Positions 9,409 to 19,700 of a stretch of 64,000 nucleotides of DNA are shown one piece after another. The notes beneath the pieces are model-generated. The model did not search any database, was not told the origin of the DNA, and was given only the letters and a program-made list of their open reading frames with translations. How positions within the stretch are numbered: position 1 is the first letter of the stretch; each line of letters opens with the position of its first letter. The stretch spans positions 744,001 to 808,000 of the forward strand of contig JAGTXO010000007.1 in the NCBI GenBank assembly GCA_019448385.1. Reading direction: 5' to 3'. The position numbers were made by a program, and so were the translations under genes. The stretch is from Diacronema lutheri. Lineage: Eukaryota > Haptophyta > Pavlovophyceae > Pavlovales > Pavlovaceae.

Positions 9409-9745
9409 ATGGACGAGCTCACCGCTCACCTTGCGGCTGACCCTGACAACCAGGCTATGCTTGCGCAGTTCCTGACGGCCTATCAGGCGGATGAGCGGCG
9501 CAAGGCGATCGCGGCGGCCGACGAGGAGCTCTCGTCAGCGACGGCGGCATACACCGCGGCGATCGGCGCGTGCGACTGCGCCCGCATCTTCGCTCGAGGC
9601 GGTCAAGCGCATTAAAACCGCCAAGGCGGCGAAGGCGACGCTCGAGCCGAGCATGGACGTCACCGCGCCGCAGTCGTCCTGCGCCACCGTGCTCACCGCC
9701 GGCACCTCGCCGAGCGCCGGCGTCGACACGCCATTCAGCGCCGGG
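9409..9745 (+). pseudogene. frameshifted N-terminal fragment of an unidentified (probably mobile-element) ORF
   Basis: The ATG at 9409 opens a 69-codon frame beginning MDELTAHLAADPDNQAMLAQ, a helical Ala/Glu-rich start, which runs out at about 9600. Coding-like sequence continues one frame over (SSLEAVKRIKTAKAAKATLE, then PSMDVTAPQSSCATVLTAG) to about 9745. There it abruptly meets the oppositely oriented Helitron-type fragment. I do not recognise the family; an N-terminal helical segment of a retroelement ORF is likely from the setting. The frameshift and truncation argue against a working gene. Confidence 0.4.
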
Positions 9746-9758
9746 GGGCAGCGCCCCC

Positions 9759-11336
9759 TTATTTCGAGGAAGTTTCGGCGCTCGTGCGGCTTTCAGGCGG
9801 TGGCGCGACACGAACCGGGCCGTCGGGCTTGCGGCGTGCGGCCTTGAGGTTGTTGGCAAACTGCTGGTCGTTCACGAGTGCGACGAACGTGTCGAAGGCG
9901 CCGGGATCAGTGCGCACGCGCGCGGACACGGTCAAGTTGACGGCGTGGCGCAGGCGCATGTCGGCCAGCGTGAACACGAGCGGCAGCGTCTGGCTGAAGC
10001 GGTTGTCGAAGTAGAGCAGCATGTGCTGTGTCTGGCGTGCGTCGACTGCGCGACCGGGCGTGATGCCGCGGCGCAGTGGAAAAAGCGGTCAGAAGGTGTC
10101 GTACAGCGCGGTTGCGGCGCCGCCGTAGTCGTCGCGCGGCGTTTCGCCGCGCTGCTGCGTGCACGGCTTCGCGCCGGCGGGTGCGCCAGCGGGCGCGTGT
10201 TCGGAAGCGTTGGCGGCCTGCGCCGCCGCCATCGCCGGGTTGTCGGGTGAGACAGCAGAGGCGATGGCGGCAAGCACCTGGCCCATGCTCTGCGCGGGCG
10301 CGGCGAGCGCGCCGAACGTGCGCATCTCGGGGGCGTCGTCCGCCTCCGCGCGTGCGGCGGCGGCGACCTCTTCGGGATCGGCTGCGCGGGCCTGCGCGGC
10401 GCTCGCGGCGTGCGCGCGCACGCCTGCCACGTCCGTGCCGTCGCACACGCGCTCGAGCGTTTCGTCGTGCGAGACGCGCGCGTTGGCCACGATGTACTTC
10501 TGAATGCCGTGCAGCGCGAAGAGGGCCTCGAGCTGGGCGAGCGGCGGCGGCGCTTTGTTGCCGTGCAGCGCGTGCCGCAGCGCGAGGAAATTGTACACGA
10601 CGCACGCGTCGAGGCGCAGGTCGGGCACGTGCAGCGCCGCGCGCTCGAGCGCGGTGCGCCGGCCGGCGGGCCCGACGAAGAGCACGCGTACGTGCGCGAG
10701 CGCGCCCTTGATGGCGTCGAGTCCAAAATCTGCGCCGGCGGGCAGGTCGACGCGCTCGTGCGGGAAGATGATCACGTGGCCGCGCAGCCGCTCGCGCGCG
10801 ATCGCGTCGCTGGAGTAGGCGATCACCTTGACCGTCACCATGTGCGTGCAACTCGAGCCGAGTGATAGCATCTCAAGCGTCGACGGCGTGACAATGACGC
10901 CGCGCGCGCGCAGCGCGGAGGTGCGGCCGTAGTCGTCGCCGTGCACGACGGAGCCGTACGGCGCGTCCTCCGTGTACAGGCCGTCGCCGCTGTTGAACGT
11001 CGGCGGCGGCGGCTCAGCTGCGGCGGCAACCGGCGGCGGCGGCGGCGACGCGACGGGCGCGGCATGCGCGGCGGGCGCGGCGGGCGGCGGCCGCGGCGGC
11101 GGCCTCTGCGGCAGCGGCAGGGGCGGCGGTGGCCGCGGCGAGAGCGCAGGCGATGCGGCAAGCGCTGCGCTCGCAGGCGGAGGTGCGGTTGGCGGATGCC
11201 GCGGCGCACCCGCAGCCGACGGCGCGGGCGGCTGCGCGGCGGAGGGCGGGTCGGTCTGTTGGCGTGGCGCGCGGCGCTTGTTGTCGGCGCATGTCCTGCA
11301 CACGTCGCATCCGCCGTCGTCGCCGACTGCCTCCTG
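9759..11336 (-). pseudogene. Helitron-type protein, N-terminal part (DUF6570-like plus Helitron-like N domain), with in-frame TGA
   Basis: The minus-strand frame is open from 11336 to 9759 apart from one TGA at 10091-10089. It starts with a Cys cluster CDVCRTC (11309-11289), then a long Pro/Ala-rich linker, then a region like the DUF6570 domain of Helitron and PIF1-type proteins (VTVKVIAYSSDAI, RGHVIIFPHERVDLP, VRVLFVGPAG, CVVYNFLALRHALHGN). Past the TGA the same frame continues LFPLRRGI and then YFDNRFSQTLPLVFTLADMR, the signature of the Helitron-like N domain. The family usually has an aromatic residue near the TGA. The protein stops at 9759, before the HUH replication-initiator and PIF1 helicase domains, so it cannot mobilise anything alone. 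An upstream exon is possible, since the frame closes at TAG 11339-11337. It points away from the tandem array, whose left edge is about 140 bp upstream of its start. Confidence 0.65.
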
Positions 11337-11475
11337 CTAGACTTCCCGATCAACTTGTCGACGCAGTAGCTCACTTCGACTCCCTGTCCCCGATGGGCGG
11401 ACCAGGCGAGTCGAGCGCCACCTAGTGCTCGGCCTGGCCGAGGCGCAGATGTGCCCGCTGCGCGTCCAAGAGCTC

Positions 11476-12808
11476 AGTGTGCGGCGTTGGCATGCACGGT
11501 CGTGTCGGTGCCTGCGCGGAGCGTGCGGTGCGCGCGCAGCTTCGCGCGCCACCGCGTCGACGCTCCCGGCTCCATCGGCCTGTTGGACGCACGGATGCGG
11601 ACGACCGCATCGCGCGAGCGCGTGCTCGCCGCTGCGCACGCGCGGCGCGCTGCACGTCGCGTGGCGCGAGCCTCAACTGCGCGCCACCGCTCGCCACGCG
11701 CGCGCGGCGCAGCACCGTGGCTGTGCTCGTCGTCTCGCGCGGCGCGCGGAGCGGCGCGCCCGATTGGCATGGCGCGCACCGACGCTCATTCACCTGCTAT
11801 GCGCGGCGTGCCACACGCAGCGCCGACCTGGGGGCCTCTTTTTGGCCGGGCGAGCACGGCGCGCCACATGGGCGCACGGTCGCTCGGCTCGCGCCGTGGC
11901 GCGCACGCAGCGCACGAGCGACGGAGCGACCTGCGCAAATGGTAGCACACTTTTGCGCTTAGTAGGTCCATACTCCTCCCCCCCGCCCCCTTTCCCCCCC
12001 CGCAGTCCCCACCTGCCGCCTCGCGTCCGTGCCTCTCCCGGAATCGTCGGATTCACCTTCTCCCTCATCTTGTGTGAACACGAATCGGCTTCCTTGTCTC
12101 CCAGTGACTCGCCGTCTGCCTCTAGGCTTAGCTCGGTGCGCGGCGTGCGCTACCTGTGCAGCGCAATCGCCAGCAGCGCGCCGCCTCACAGCTCGTGCAT
12201 GCTGACAAGCTGTCGCTGTGCGCTCGAAGGCATGACGACTGTACGCTCGCCGTGGCGATGCCGCGCAAAGACGTACGCAGGGGTCGGCGCCTCGTCGTCT
12301 CACGATCGCCTTTTCACAAGACGTGGTTTACTCACGCGCACTTGGACACCTTGGACGACGGCGCAACGTCCGCAACAAGCATGTGTGCGCGGCTGTGCGT
12401 GTTCATCCGGGTGATCGTGAATTCCGTCGTGGCCAGCATGTCGCTGCGCGTGAACTTCCTTGCGCAGTCCTGCACGATGTGGGCTGCTCGTGCTGGTCGT
12501 GCTTCTCCCACGGTAGCGGCACGCAAGGGCCTTGCCTGGCCAGAGGCAGTGTGGGCCATGCGGCATGCAGCAAGCAGCGCGCGACCGTGAGGCACCGAGG
12601 GCTGCATCGCGATCTTGACCGTGACTTTTGAAGACAGCTTTCCCGGTGTTTTCGACGCGGTTTCGCAACAGACTTCTTCTTGGCGTGCCCTGCCCCGGCC
12701 AACATGGGGGCCGACGCTGGCGCTCGCAAAATGCTACGTGCTTTGGACGATGCGAGGCCCGCCCGTCCTCATTGCCGCTCACGCGCCTGCGATGATGCGC
12801 TCGCCCAT
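11476..12808 (+). repeat. unit S' (partial C tail plus X)
   Basis: Left terminal unit of the array. Homology begins at about 11,476, after unique sequence ending CCAAGAGCTCA. X occupies about 11,879-12,808. Confidence 0.88.
12332..12607 (-). CDS. possible 91-codon ORF in X module (unknown protein)
   Basis: Minus-strand ORF from an ATG at 12,607 (MQPSVPHGRALLAAC) to a TGA, with strong C/G preference at third positions in its second half (KFTRSDMLATTEFTITRMN). Upstream in frame is SSKVTVKIAM. The same ORF recurs in every X, for example 14,293-14,568, 16,234-16,509 and 20,433-20,708, but the copies are near identical, so this gives no independent evidence. No family is recognised. The VTVKIAM start followed by a helical and then a beta-like end loosely echoes the Y-module ORF. 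Confidence 0.22.
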   Translation of the reverse strand: MQPSVPHGRALLAACRMAHTASGQARPLRAATVGEARPARAAHIVQDCARKFTRSDMLATTEFTITRMNTHSRAHMLVADVAPSSKVSKCA

Positions 12809-13914
12809 GCCGGCGTTCGCGCTCGCGGCAGGACGGCGCACCGTCGCGTCTGCCCGCTCGGTCGCACGTCGGAGCGGGCGCGAGCGCGTCGCGCCGCACG
12901 GGTGCGCGTACGCCGTCGTGAGCGCCGCCTGTCGGGCTCGACGGGTTTGCTGGGCTGCGTCTCGAGCGGTCCGCTCCCGTTCTGGCGGCTGGCTGCGCGC
13001 GCGTCGAAGCACGCGCGCACAGCCGCTCTCGCGCTGCGCGCGTCCGGCCTTGCCGGCGATGGCGCGCAACGCCGCGCCGATCGAGCCGCGCCGAGCTGCG
13101 CCGTCGCCTCGCGCGGCGCATGGTGCGCATGGCGTTGGCGAAGGCGGCGGCTCGCGTCTGTGCGCTCGAGCCGCCCGCGGATGCATACGGCGCGCGTGTG
13201 GCGCGCCGCTCGCATCGCCGCGCGCCGCGGGCGCGAGCTTCATCGCGCTGTGCGAGCGCTGCGCGCGAGACACGTGGCCGCGGGCCGGGCCGGGCGCTCG
13301 AGCTCGTGCGCGCGCGTTGTGCCCGCTGCGTGCACGCGCCGTGGACTGGTGCTCGTACTGCCGGCGGCGCGTGTCGCCGTGCGCCTCGCCCGACGGCGCG
13401 AGAGGTGACGGCGAGAAGTGTGCGGCGTTGGCATGCACGGTCGTGTCGGTGCCTGCGCGGAGCGTGCGGTGCGCGCGCAGCTTCGCGCGCCACCGCGTCG
13501 ACGCTCCCGGCTCCATCGGCCTGTTGGACGCACGGATGCGGACGACCGCATCGCGCGAGCGCGTGCTCGCCGCTGCGCACGCGCGGCGCGCTGCACGTCG
13601 CGTGGCGCGAGCCTCAGCTGCGCGCCACCGCTCGCCACGCGCGCGCGGCGCAGCACCGTGGCTGTGCTCGTCGTCTCGCGCGGCGCGCGGAGCGGCGCGC
13701 CCGATTGGCATGGCGCGCACCGACGCTCACCCACCTGCTATGCGCGGCGTGCCACACGCAGCGCCGATCTGGGGGCCTCTTTTTGGCCGGGCGAGCACGG
13801 CGCGCCACATGGGCGCACGGTCGCTCGGCTCGCGCCGTGGCGCGCACGCAGCGCACGAGCGACGGAGCGACCTGCGCAATTGGTAGCACACTTTTGCGCT
13901 AAGTAAGTCCATAC

Positions 13915-13963
<49 letters not shown>

Positions 13964-14769
13964 CAGTCCCCACCTGCCGCCTCGCGTCCGTGCCTCTCCC
14001 GGAATCGTCGGATTCACCTTCTCCCTCATCTTGTGTGAACACGAATCGGCTTCCTTGTCTCCCAGTGACTCGCCGTCTGCCTCTAGGCTTGGCTCGGTGC
14101 GCGGCGTGCGCTACCTGTGCAGCGCAATCGCCAGCAGCGCGCCGCCTCACAGCTCGTGCATGCTGACAAGCTGTCGCTGTGCGCTCGAAGGCATGACGAC
14201 TGTACGCTCGCCGTGGCGATGCCGCGCAAAGACGTACGCAGGGGTCGGCGCCTCGTCGTCTCACGATCGCCTTTTCACAAGACGTGGTTTACTCACGCGC
14301 ACTTGGACACCTTGGACGACGGCGCAACGTCCGCAACAAGCATGTGTGCGCGGCTGTGCGTGTTCATCCGGGTGATCGTGAATTCCGTCGTGGCCAGCAT
14401 GTCGCTGCGCGTGAACTTCCTTGCGCAGTCCTGCACGATGTGGGCTGCTCGTGCTGGTCGTGCTTCTCCCACGGTAGCGGCACGCAAGGGCCTTGCCTGG
14501 CCAGAGGCAGTGTGGGCCATGCGGCATGCAGCAAGCAGCGCGCGACCGTGAGGCACCGAGGGCTGCATCGCGATCTTGACCGTGACTTTTGAAGACAGCT
14601 TTCCCGGTGTTTTCGACGCGGTTTCGCAACAGACTACTTCTTGGCGTGCCCTGCCCCGGCCAACATGGGGGCCGACGCTGGCGCTCGCAAAATGCTACGT
14701 GCTTTGGACGATGCGAGGCCCGCCCGTCCTCATTGCCGCTCACGCGCCTGCGATGATGCGCTCGCCCAT
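12809..14769 (+). repeat. unit S (C-X, 1961 bp)
   Basis: C 12,809-13,819 and X 13,820-14,769. It is 20 bp longer than other S units because of an expanded poly-C tract. Confidence 0.92.
13916..13962 (+). repeat. expanded poly-C tract (47 C) in X
   Basis: A pure run of 47 C replaces the interrupted C/T tract that most X modules have at this point. Upstream bases are also slightly different here (AATTGG for AAATGG; AAGTAAG for TAGTAGG). Confidence 0.9.
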
Positions 14770-16710
14770 GCCGGCGTTCGCGCTCGCGGCAGGACGGCGC
14801 ACCGTCGCGTTTGCCCGCTCGGTCGCACGTCGGAGCGGGCGCGAGCGCGTCGCGCCGCACGGGTGCGCGTACGCCGTCGTGAGCGCCGCCTGTCGGGCTC
14901 GACGGGTTTGCTGGGCTGCGTCTCGAGCGGTCCGCTCCCGTTCTGGCGGCTGGCTGCGCGCGCGTCGAAGCACGCGCGCACAGCCGCTCTCGCGCTGCGC
15001 GCGTCCGGCCTTGCCGGCGATGGCGCGCAACGCCGCGCCGATCGAGCCGCGCCGAGCTGCGCCGTCGCCTCGCGCGGCGCATGGTGCGCATGGCGTTGGC
15101 GAAGGCGGCGGCTCGCGTCTGTGCGCTCGAGCCGCCCGCGGATGCATACGGCGCGCGTGTGGCGCGCCGCTCGCATCGCCGCGCGCCGCGGGCGCGAGCT
15201 TCATCGCGCTGTGCGAGCGCTGCGCGCGAGACACGTGGCCGCGGGCCGGGCCGGGCGCTCGAGCTCGTGCGCGCGCGTTGTGCCCGCTGCGTGCACGCGC
15301 CGTGGACTGGTGCTCGTACTGCCGGCGGCGCGTGTCGCCGTGCGCCTCGCCCGACGGCGCGAGAGGTGACGGCGAGAAGTGTGCGGCGTTGGCATGCACG
15401 GTCGTGTCGGTGCCTGCGCGGAGCGTGCGGTGCGCGCGCAGCTTCGCGCGCCACCGCGTCGACGCTCCCGGCTCCATCGGCCTGTTGGACGCACGGATGC
15501 GGACGACCGCATCGCGCGAGCGCGTGCTCGCCGCTGCGCACGCGCGGCGCGCTGCACGTCGCGTGGCGCGAGCCTCAGCTGCGCGCCACCGCTCGCCACG
15601 CGCGCGCGGCGCAGCACCGTGGCTGTGCTCGTCGTCTCGCGCGGCGCGCGGAGCGGCGCGCCCGATTGGCATGGCGCGCACCGACGCTCACCCACCTGCT
15701 ATGCGCGGCGTGCCACACGCAGCGCCGATCTGGGGGCCTCTTTTTGGCCGGGCGAGCACGGCGCGCCACATGGGCGCACGGTCGCTCGGCTCGCGCCGTG
15801 GCGCGCACGCAGCGCACGAGCGACGGAGCGACCTGCGCAAATGGTAGCACACTTTTGCGCTTAGTAGGTCCATACTCCTCCCCCCCGCCCCCTTTCCCCC
15901 CCCGCAGTCCCCACCTGCCGCCTCGCGTCCGTGCCTCTCCCGGAATCGTCGGATTCACCTTCTCCCTCATCTTGTGTGAACACGAATCGGCTTCCTTGTC
16001 TCCCAGTGACTCGCCGTCTGCCTCTAGGCTTAGCTCGGTGCGCGGCGTGCGCTACCTGTGCAGCGCAATCGCCAGCAGCGCGCCGCCTCACAGCTCGTGC
16101 ATGCTGACAAGCTGTCGCTGTGCGCTCGAAGGCATGACGACTGTACGCTCGCCGTGGCGATGCCGCGCAAAGACGTACGCAGGGGTCGGCGCCTCGTCGT
16201 CTCACGATCGCCTTTTCACAAGACGTGGTTTACTCACGCGCACTTGGACACCTTGGACGACGGCGCAACGTCCGCAACAAGCATGTGTGCGCGGCTGTGC
16301 GTGTTCATCCGGGTGATCGTGAATTCCGTCGTGGCCAGCATGTCGCTGCGCGTGAACTTCCTTGCGCAGTCCTGCACGATGTGGGCTGCTCGTGCTGGTC
16401 GTGCTTCTCCCACGGTAGCGGCACGCAAGGGCCTTGCCTGGCCAGAGGCAGTGTGGGCCATGCGGCATGCAGCAAGCAGCGCGCGACCGTGAGGCACCGA
16501 GGGCTGCATCGCGATCTTGACCGTGACTTTTGAAGACAGCTTTCCCGGTGTTTTCGACGCGGTTTCGCAACAGACTTCTTCTTGGCGTGCCCTGCCCCGG
16601 CCAACATGGGGGCCGACGCTGGCGCTCGCAAAATGCTACGTGCTTTGGACGATGCGAGGCCCGCCCGTCCTCATTGCCGCTCACGCGCCTGCGATGATGC
16701 GCTCGCCCAT
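14770..16710 (+). repeat. unit S (C-X, 1941 bp)
   Basis: Standard short unit with the usual interrupted C/T tract in X at about 15,878-15,903. Confidence 0.92.
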
Positions 16711-19700
16711 GCCGGCGTTCGCGCTCGCGGCAGGACGGCGCACCGTCGCGTCTGCCCGCTCGGTCGCACGTCGGAGCGGGCGCGAGCGCGTCGCGCCGCA
16801 CGGGTGCGCGTACGCCGTCGTGAGCGCCGCCTGTCGGGCTCGACGGGTTTGCTGGGCTGCGTCTCGAGCGGTCCGCTCCCGTTCTGGCGGCTGGCTGCGC
16901 GCGCGTCGAAGCACGCGCGCACAGCCGCTCTCGCGCTGCGCGCGTCCGGCCTTGCCGGCGATGGCGCGCAACGCCGCGCCGATCGAGCCGCGCCGAGCTG
17001 CGCCGTCGCCTCGCGCGGCGCATGGTGCGCATGGCGTTGGCGAAGGCGGCGGCTCGCGTCTGTGCGCTCGAGCCGCCCGCGGATGCATACGGCGCGCGTG
17101 TGGCGCGCCGCTCGCATCGCCGCGCGCCGCGGGCGCGAGCTTCATCGCGCTGTGCGAGCGCTGCGCGCGAGACACGTGGCCGCGGGCCGGGCCGGGCGCT
17201 CGAGCTCGTGCGCGCGCGTTGTGCCCGCTGCGTGCACGCGCCGTGGACTGGTGCTCGTACTGCCGGCGGCGCGTGTCGCCGTGCGCCTCGCCCGACGGCG
17301 CGAGAGGTGACGGCGAGAAGTGTGCGGCGTTGGCATGCACGGTCGTGTCGGTGCCTGCGCGGAGCGTGCGGTGCGCGCGCAGCTTCGCGCGCCACCGCGT
17401 CGACGCTCCCGGCTCCATCGGCCTGTTGGACGCACGGATGCGGACGACCGCATCGCGCGAGCGCGTGCTCGCCGCTGCGCACGCGCGGCGCGCTGCACGT
17501 CGCGTGGCGCGAGCCTCAGCTGCGCGCCACCGCTCGCCACGCGCGCGCGGCGCACGGAGCGGCGCGCCCGATTGGCATGGCGCACACCGACGCTCAGCGT
17601 TTTGCGTTGCGCGGCATGCCACACGCAGCGCCGATCTGGGGCCCTCTTTTCGGCCGGGCGAGCACGGCGCGCCACACGGGCGCACGTTCGCGCACACTGA
17701 GGTTGACACGGCGAGTGCGAGATTTGGTGCGCCTTGCGATCTTCTAGGCAATGCAGTGGAGCCCGCGAACGATACGCCCCCGGCAGAGGGAATGCGCTGG
17801 AAAACCGTGGTAGAGGTGGTGCGGGCGGGGGAGGGGGCGGGCAGTCGGCAGTCCGTGTGTGCATCACCTGCTCTCTGCGTCTGCCGAGAGACTGTGCGCG
17901 CCCGGTTGAGTCCGCACTGACCGGCTCAGGCTCGCGGCATGTGCAGCGATCCAATCATTGGGCGAGCGGCGTGCGCGCAGAGCTGACGTGGCGCGCGCTT
18001 CTGAGCGCGCGCACGCGTCAGCAAGGTCAACATTGCGACTGCAGATTATGTCGATGAAGAAGATTATGAAGGTGCACGGTCATCAGCCGGAGCGTCGCTT
18101 GGAGCATGGCGCGTACGTCTGATGGGAGCCATGCGCTTCGCACGCGCGCGTACGACGCTAAAGCACTGCGCGTGCGAACTGCGAAGGCATGATAAAGCCG
18201 CGCCCGCCGCGACGAAGCGGCCTTTTGACCGACGGTAGCGTCGGGCCGCGTCGTCGTCGCGCGAAGCGGCGCGATCGAGCGTTGGTGCACACCTATGCCT
18301 TTGTGCAGCTCAGCTGCCCCGGCGTGATGTTGAAAATGCGGGTCTTACGGTCGCGTTGCTCGCACTTCAGGTAGTGCGGGAGGTTGAAGTTGACGGGCGG
18401 CGTGCTGAACGTCAACGTGAGCCTGCCGGCCCCCTCAGTGAGCGCCTCGTCGACGAAGGCGCGCGCACTCGCGTGCATCTCCGATGCTGCCTTGTCCTTG
18501 GCCAACTGGGCGGCCGAAGTCGTCATCTGGCGTCCGCCGGCACGCAGCGTGTTTGGAAGCGAGCGCAGCATCGTGGTCTTGATCTTGACCCGGACGGGGA
18601 GCGCGGTTTTCGCGCCCTACGGCCGTTTCCTCCCTACTGTACACTCGCGGGCGTGCCCTCCTAGAGCAATGGCGACGGACTCGTTTGTGCTACCCACCCT
18701 GCACCTGGTGGCATCACAGCGCGGCGCGGCCCGTGTTGGGCTGCTGACGCAGCTCTTGCGGCCGTGCGCGGCCGCGCGCAACGGTGCACCACCTCGGGAT
18801 GCCAAATGCCACCGCGCGTGCGCGCGCGCGGCCGGTTGCATGCGCGACACGCTGCTGCGTGCTTTGAGCGACGCGTGAATCACGGTGCCGCGTGGACCAC
18901 AGCGCTCTTCGCCGCGCACGCGCCGTCGCCGGATGCGCGCAGCATCCATGGCGTTTTGCGCACGCCATGGTGCCGGTGTTCGCGCTCGCGGCAGGACGGC
19001 GCACCGTCGCGTTTGCCCGCTCGGTCGCACGTCGGAGCGGGCGCGAGCGCGTCGCGCACGGGTGCGCGTACGCCGTCGTGAGCGCCGCCTGTCGGGCTCG
19101 ACGGGTTTGCTGGGCTGCGTCTCGAGCGGCCCGCTCCCGTTCTGGCGGCTGGCTGCGCGCGCGTCGAAGCACGCGCGCACAGCCGCTCTCGCGCTGCGCG
19201 CGTCCGGCCTTGCCGGCGATGGCGCGCAACGCCGCGCCGATCGAGCCGCGCCGAGCTGCGCCGTCGCCTCGCGCGGCGCATGGTGCGCATGGCGTTGGCG
19301 AAGGCGGCGGCTCGCGTCTGTGCGCTCGAGCCGCCCGCGGATGCACACGGCGCGCGTGTGGCGCGCCGCTCGCATCGCCGCGCGCCGCGGGCGCGAGCTT
19401 CATCGCGCTGTGCGAGCGTTGCGCGCGAGACACGTGGCCGCGGGCCGGGCCGGGCGCTCGAGCTCGTGCGCGCGCGTTGTGCCCGCTGCGTGCACGCGCC
19501 GTGGACTGGTGCTCGTACTGCCGGCGGCGCGTGTCGCCGTGCGCCTCGCCCGACGGCGCGAGAGGTGACGGCGAGAAGTGTGCGGCGTTGGCATGCACGG
19601 TCGTGTCGGTGCCTGCGCGGAGCGTGCGGTGCGCGCGCAGCTTCGCGCGCCACCGCGTCGACGCTCCCGGCTCCATCGGCCTGTTGGACGCACGGATGCG

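Noticed and set aside
9741-9760. GC-rich hairpin at the end of the Helitron-type fragment as a Helitron 3' terminus
   Set aside because: A GGGGGC...GCCCCC-like inverted repeat is present, but no CTRR follows at the usual distance on the minus strand, so I do not call a terminus.
18384-18878. Plus-strand 164-codon ORF in Y
   Set aside because: Its first half is antisense to the more protein-like minus-strand ORF; the plus frame lacks features and is interrupted in Y7 by the end of homology.
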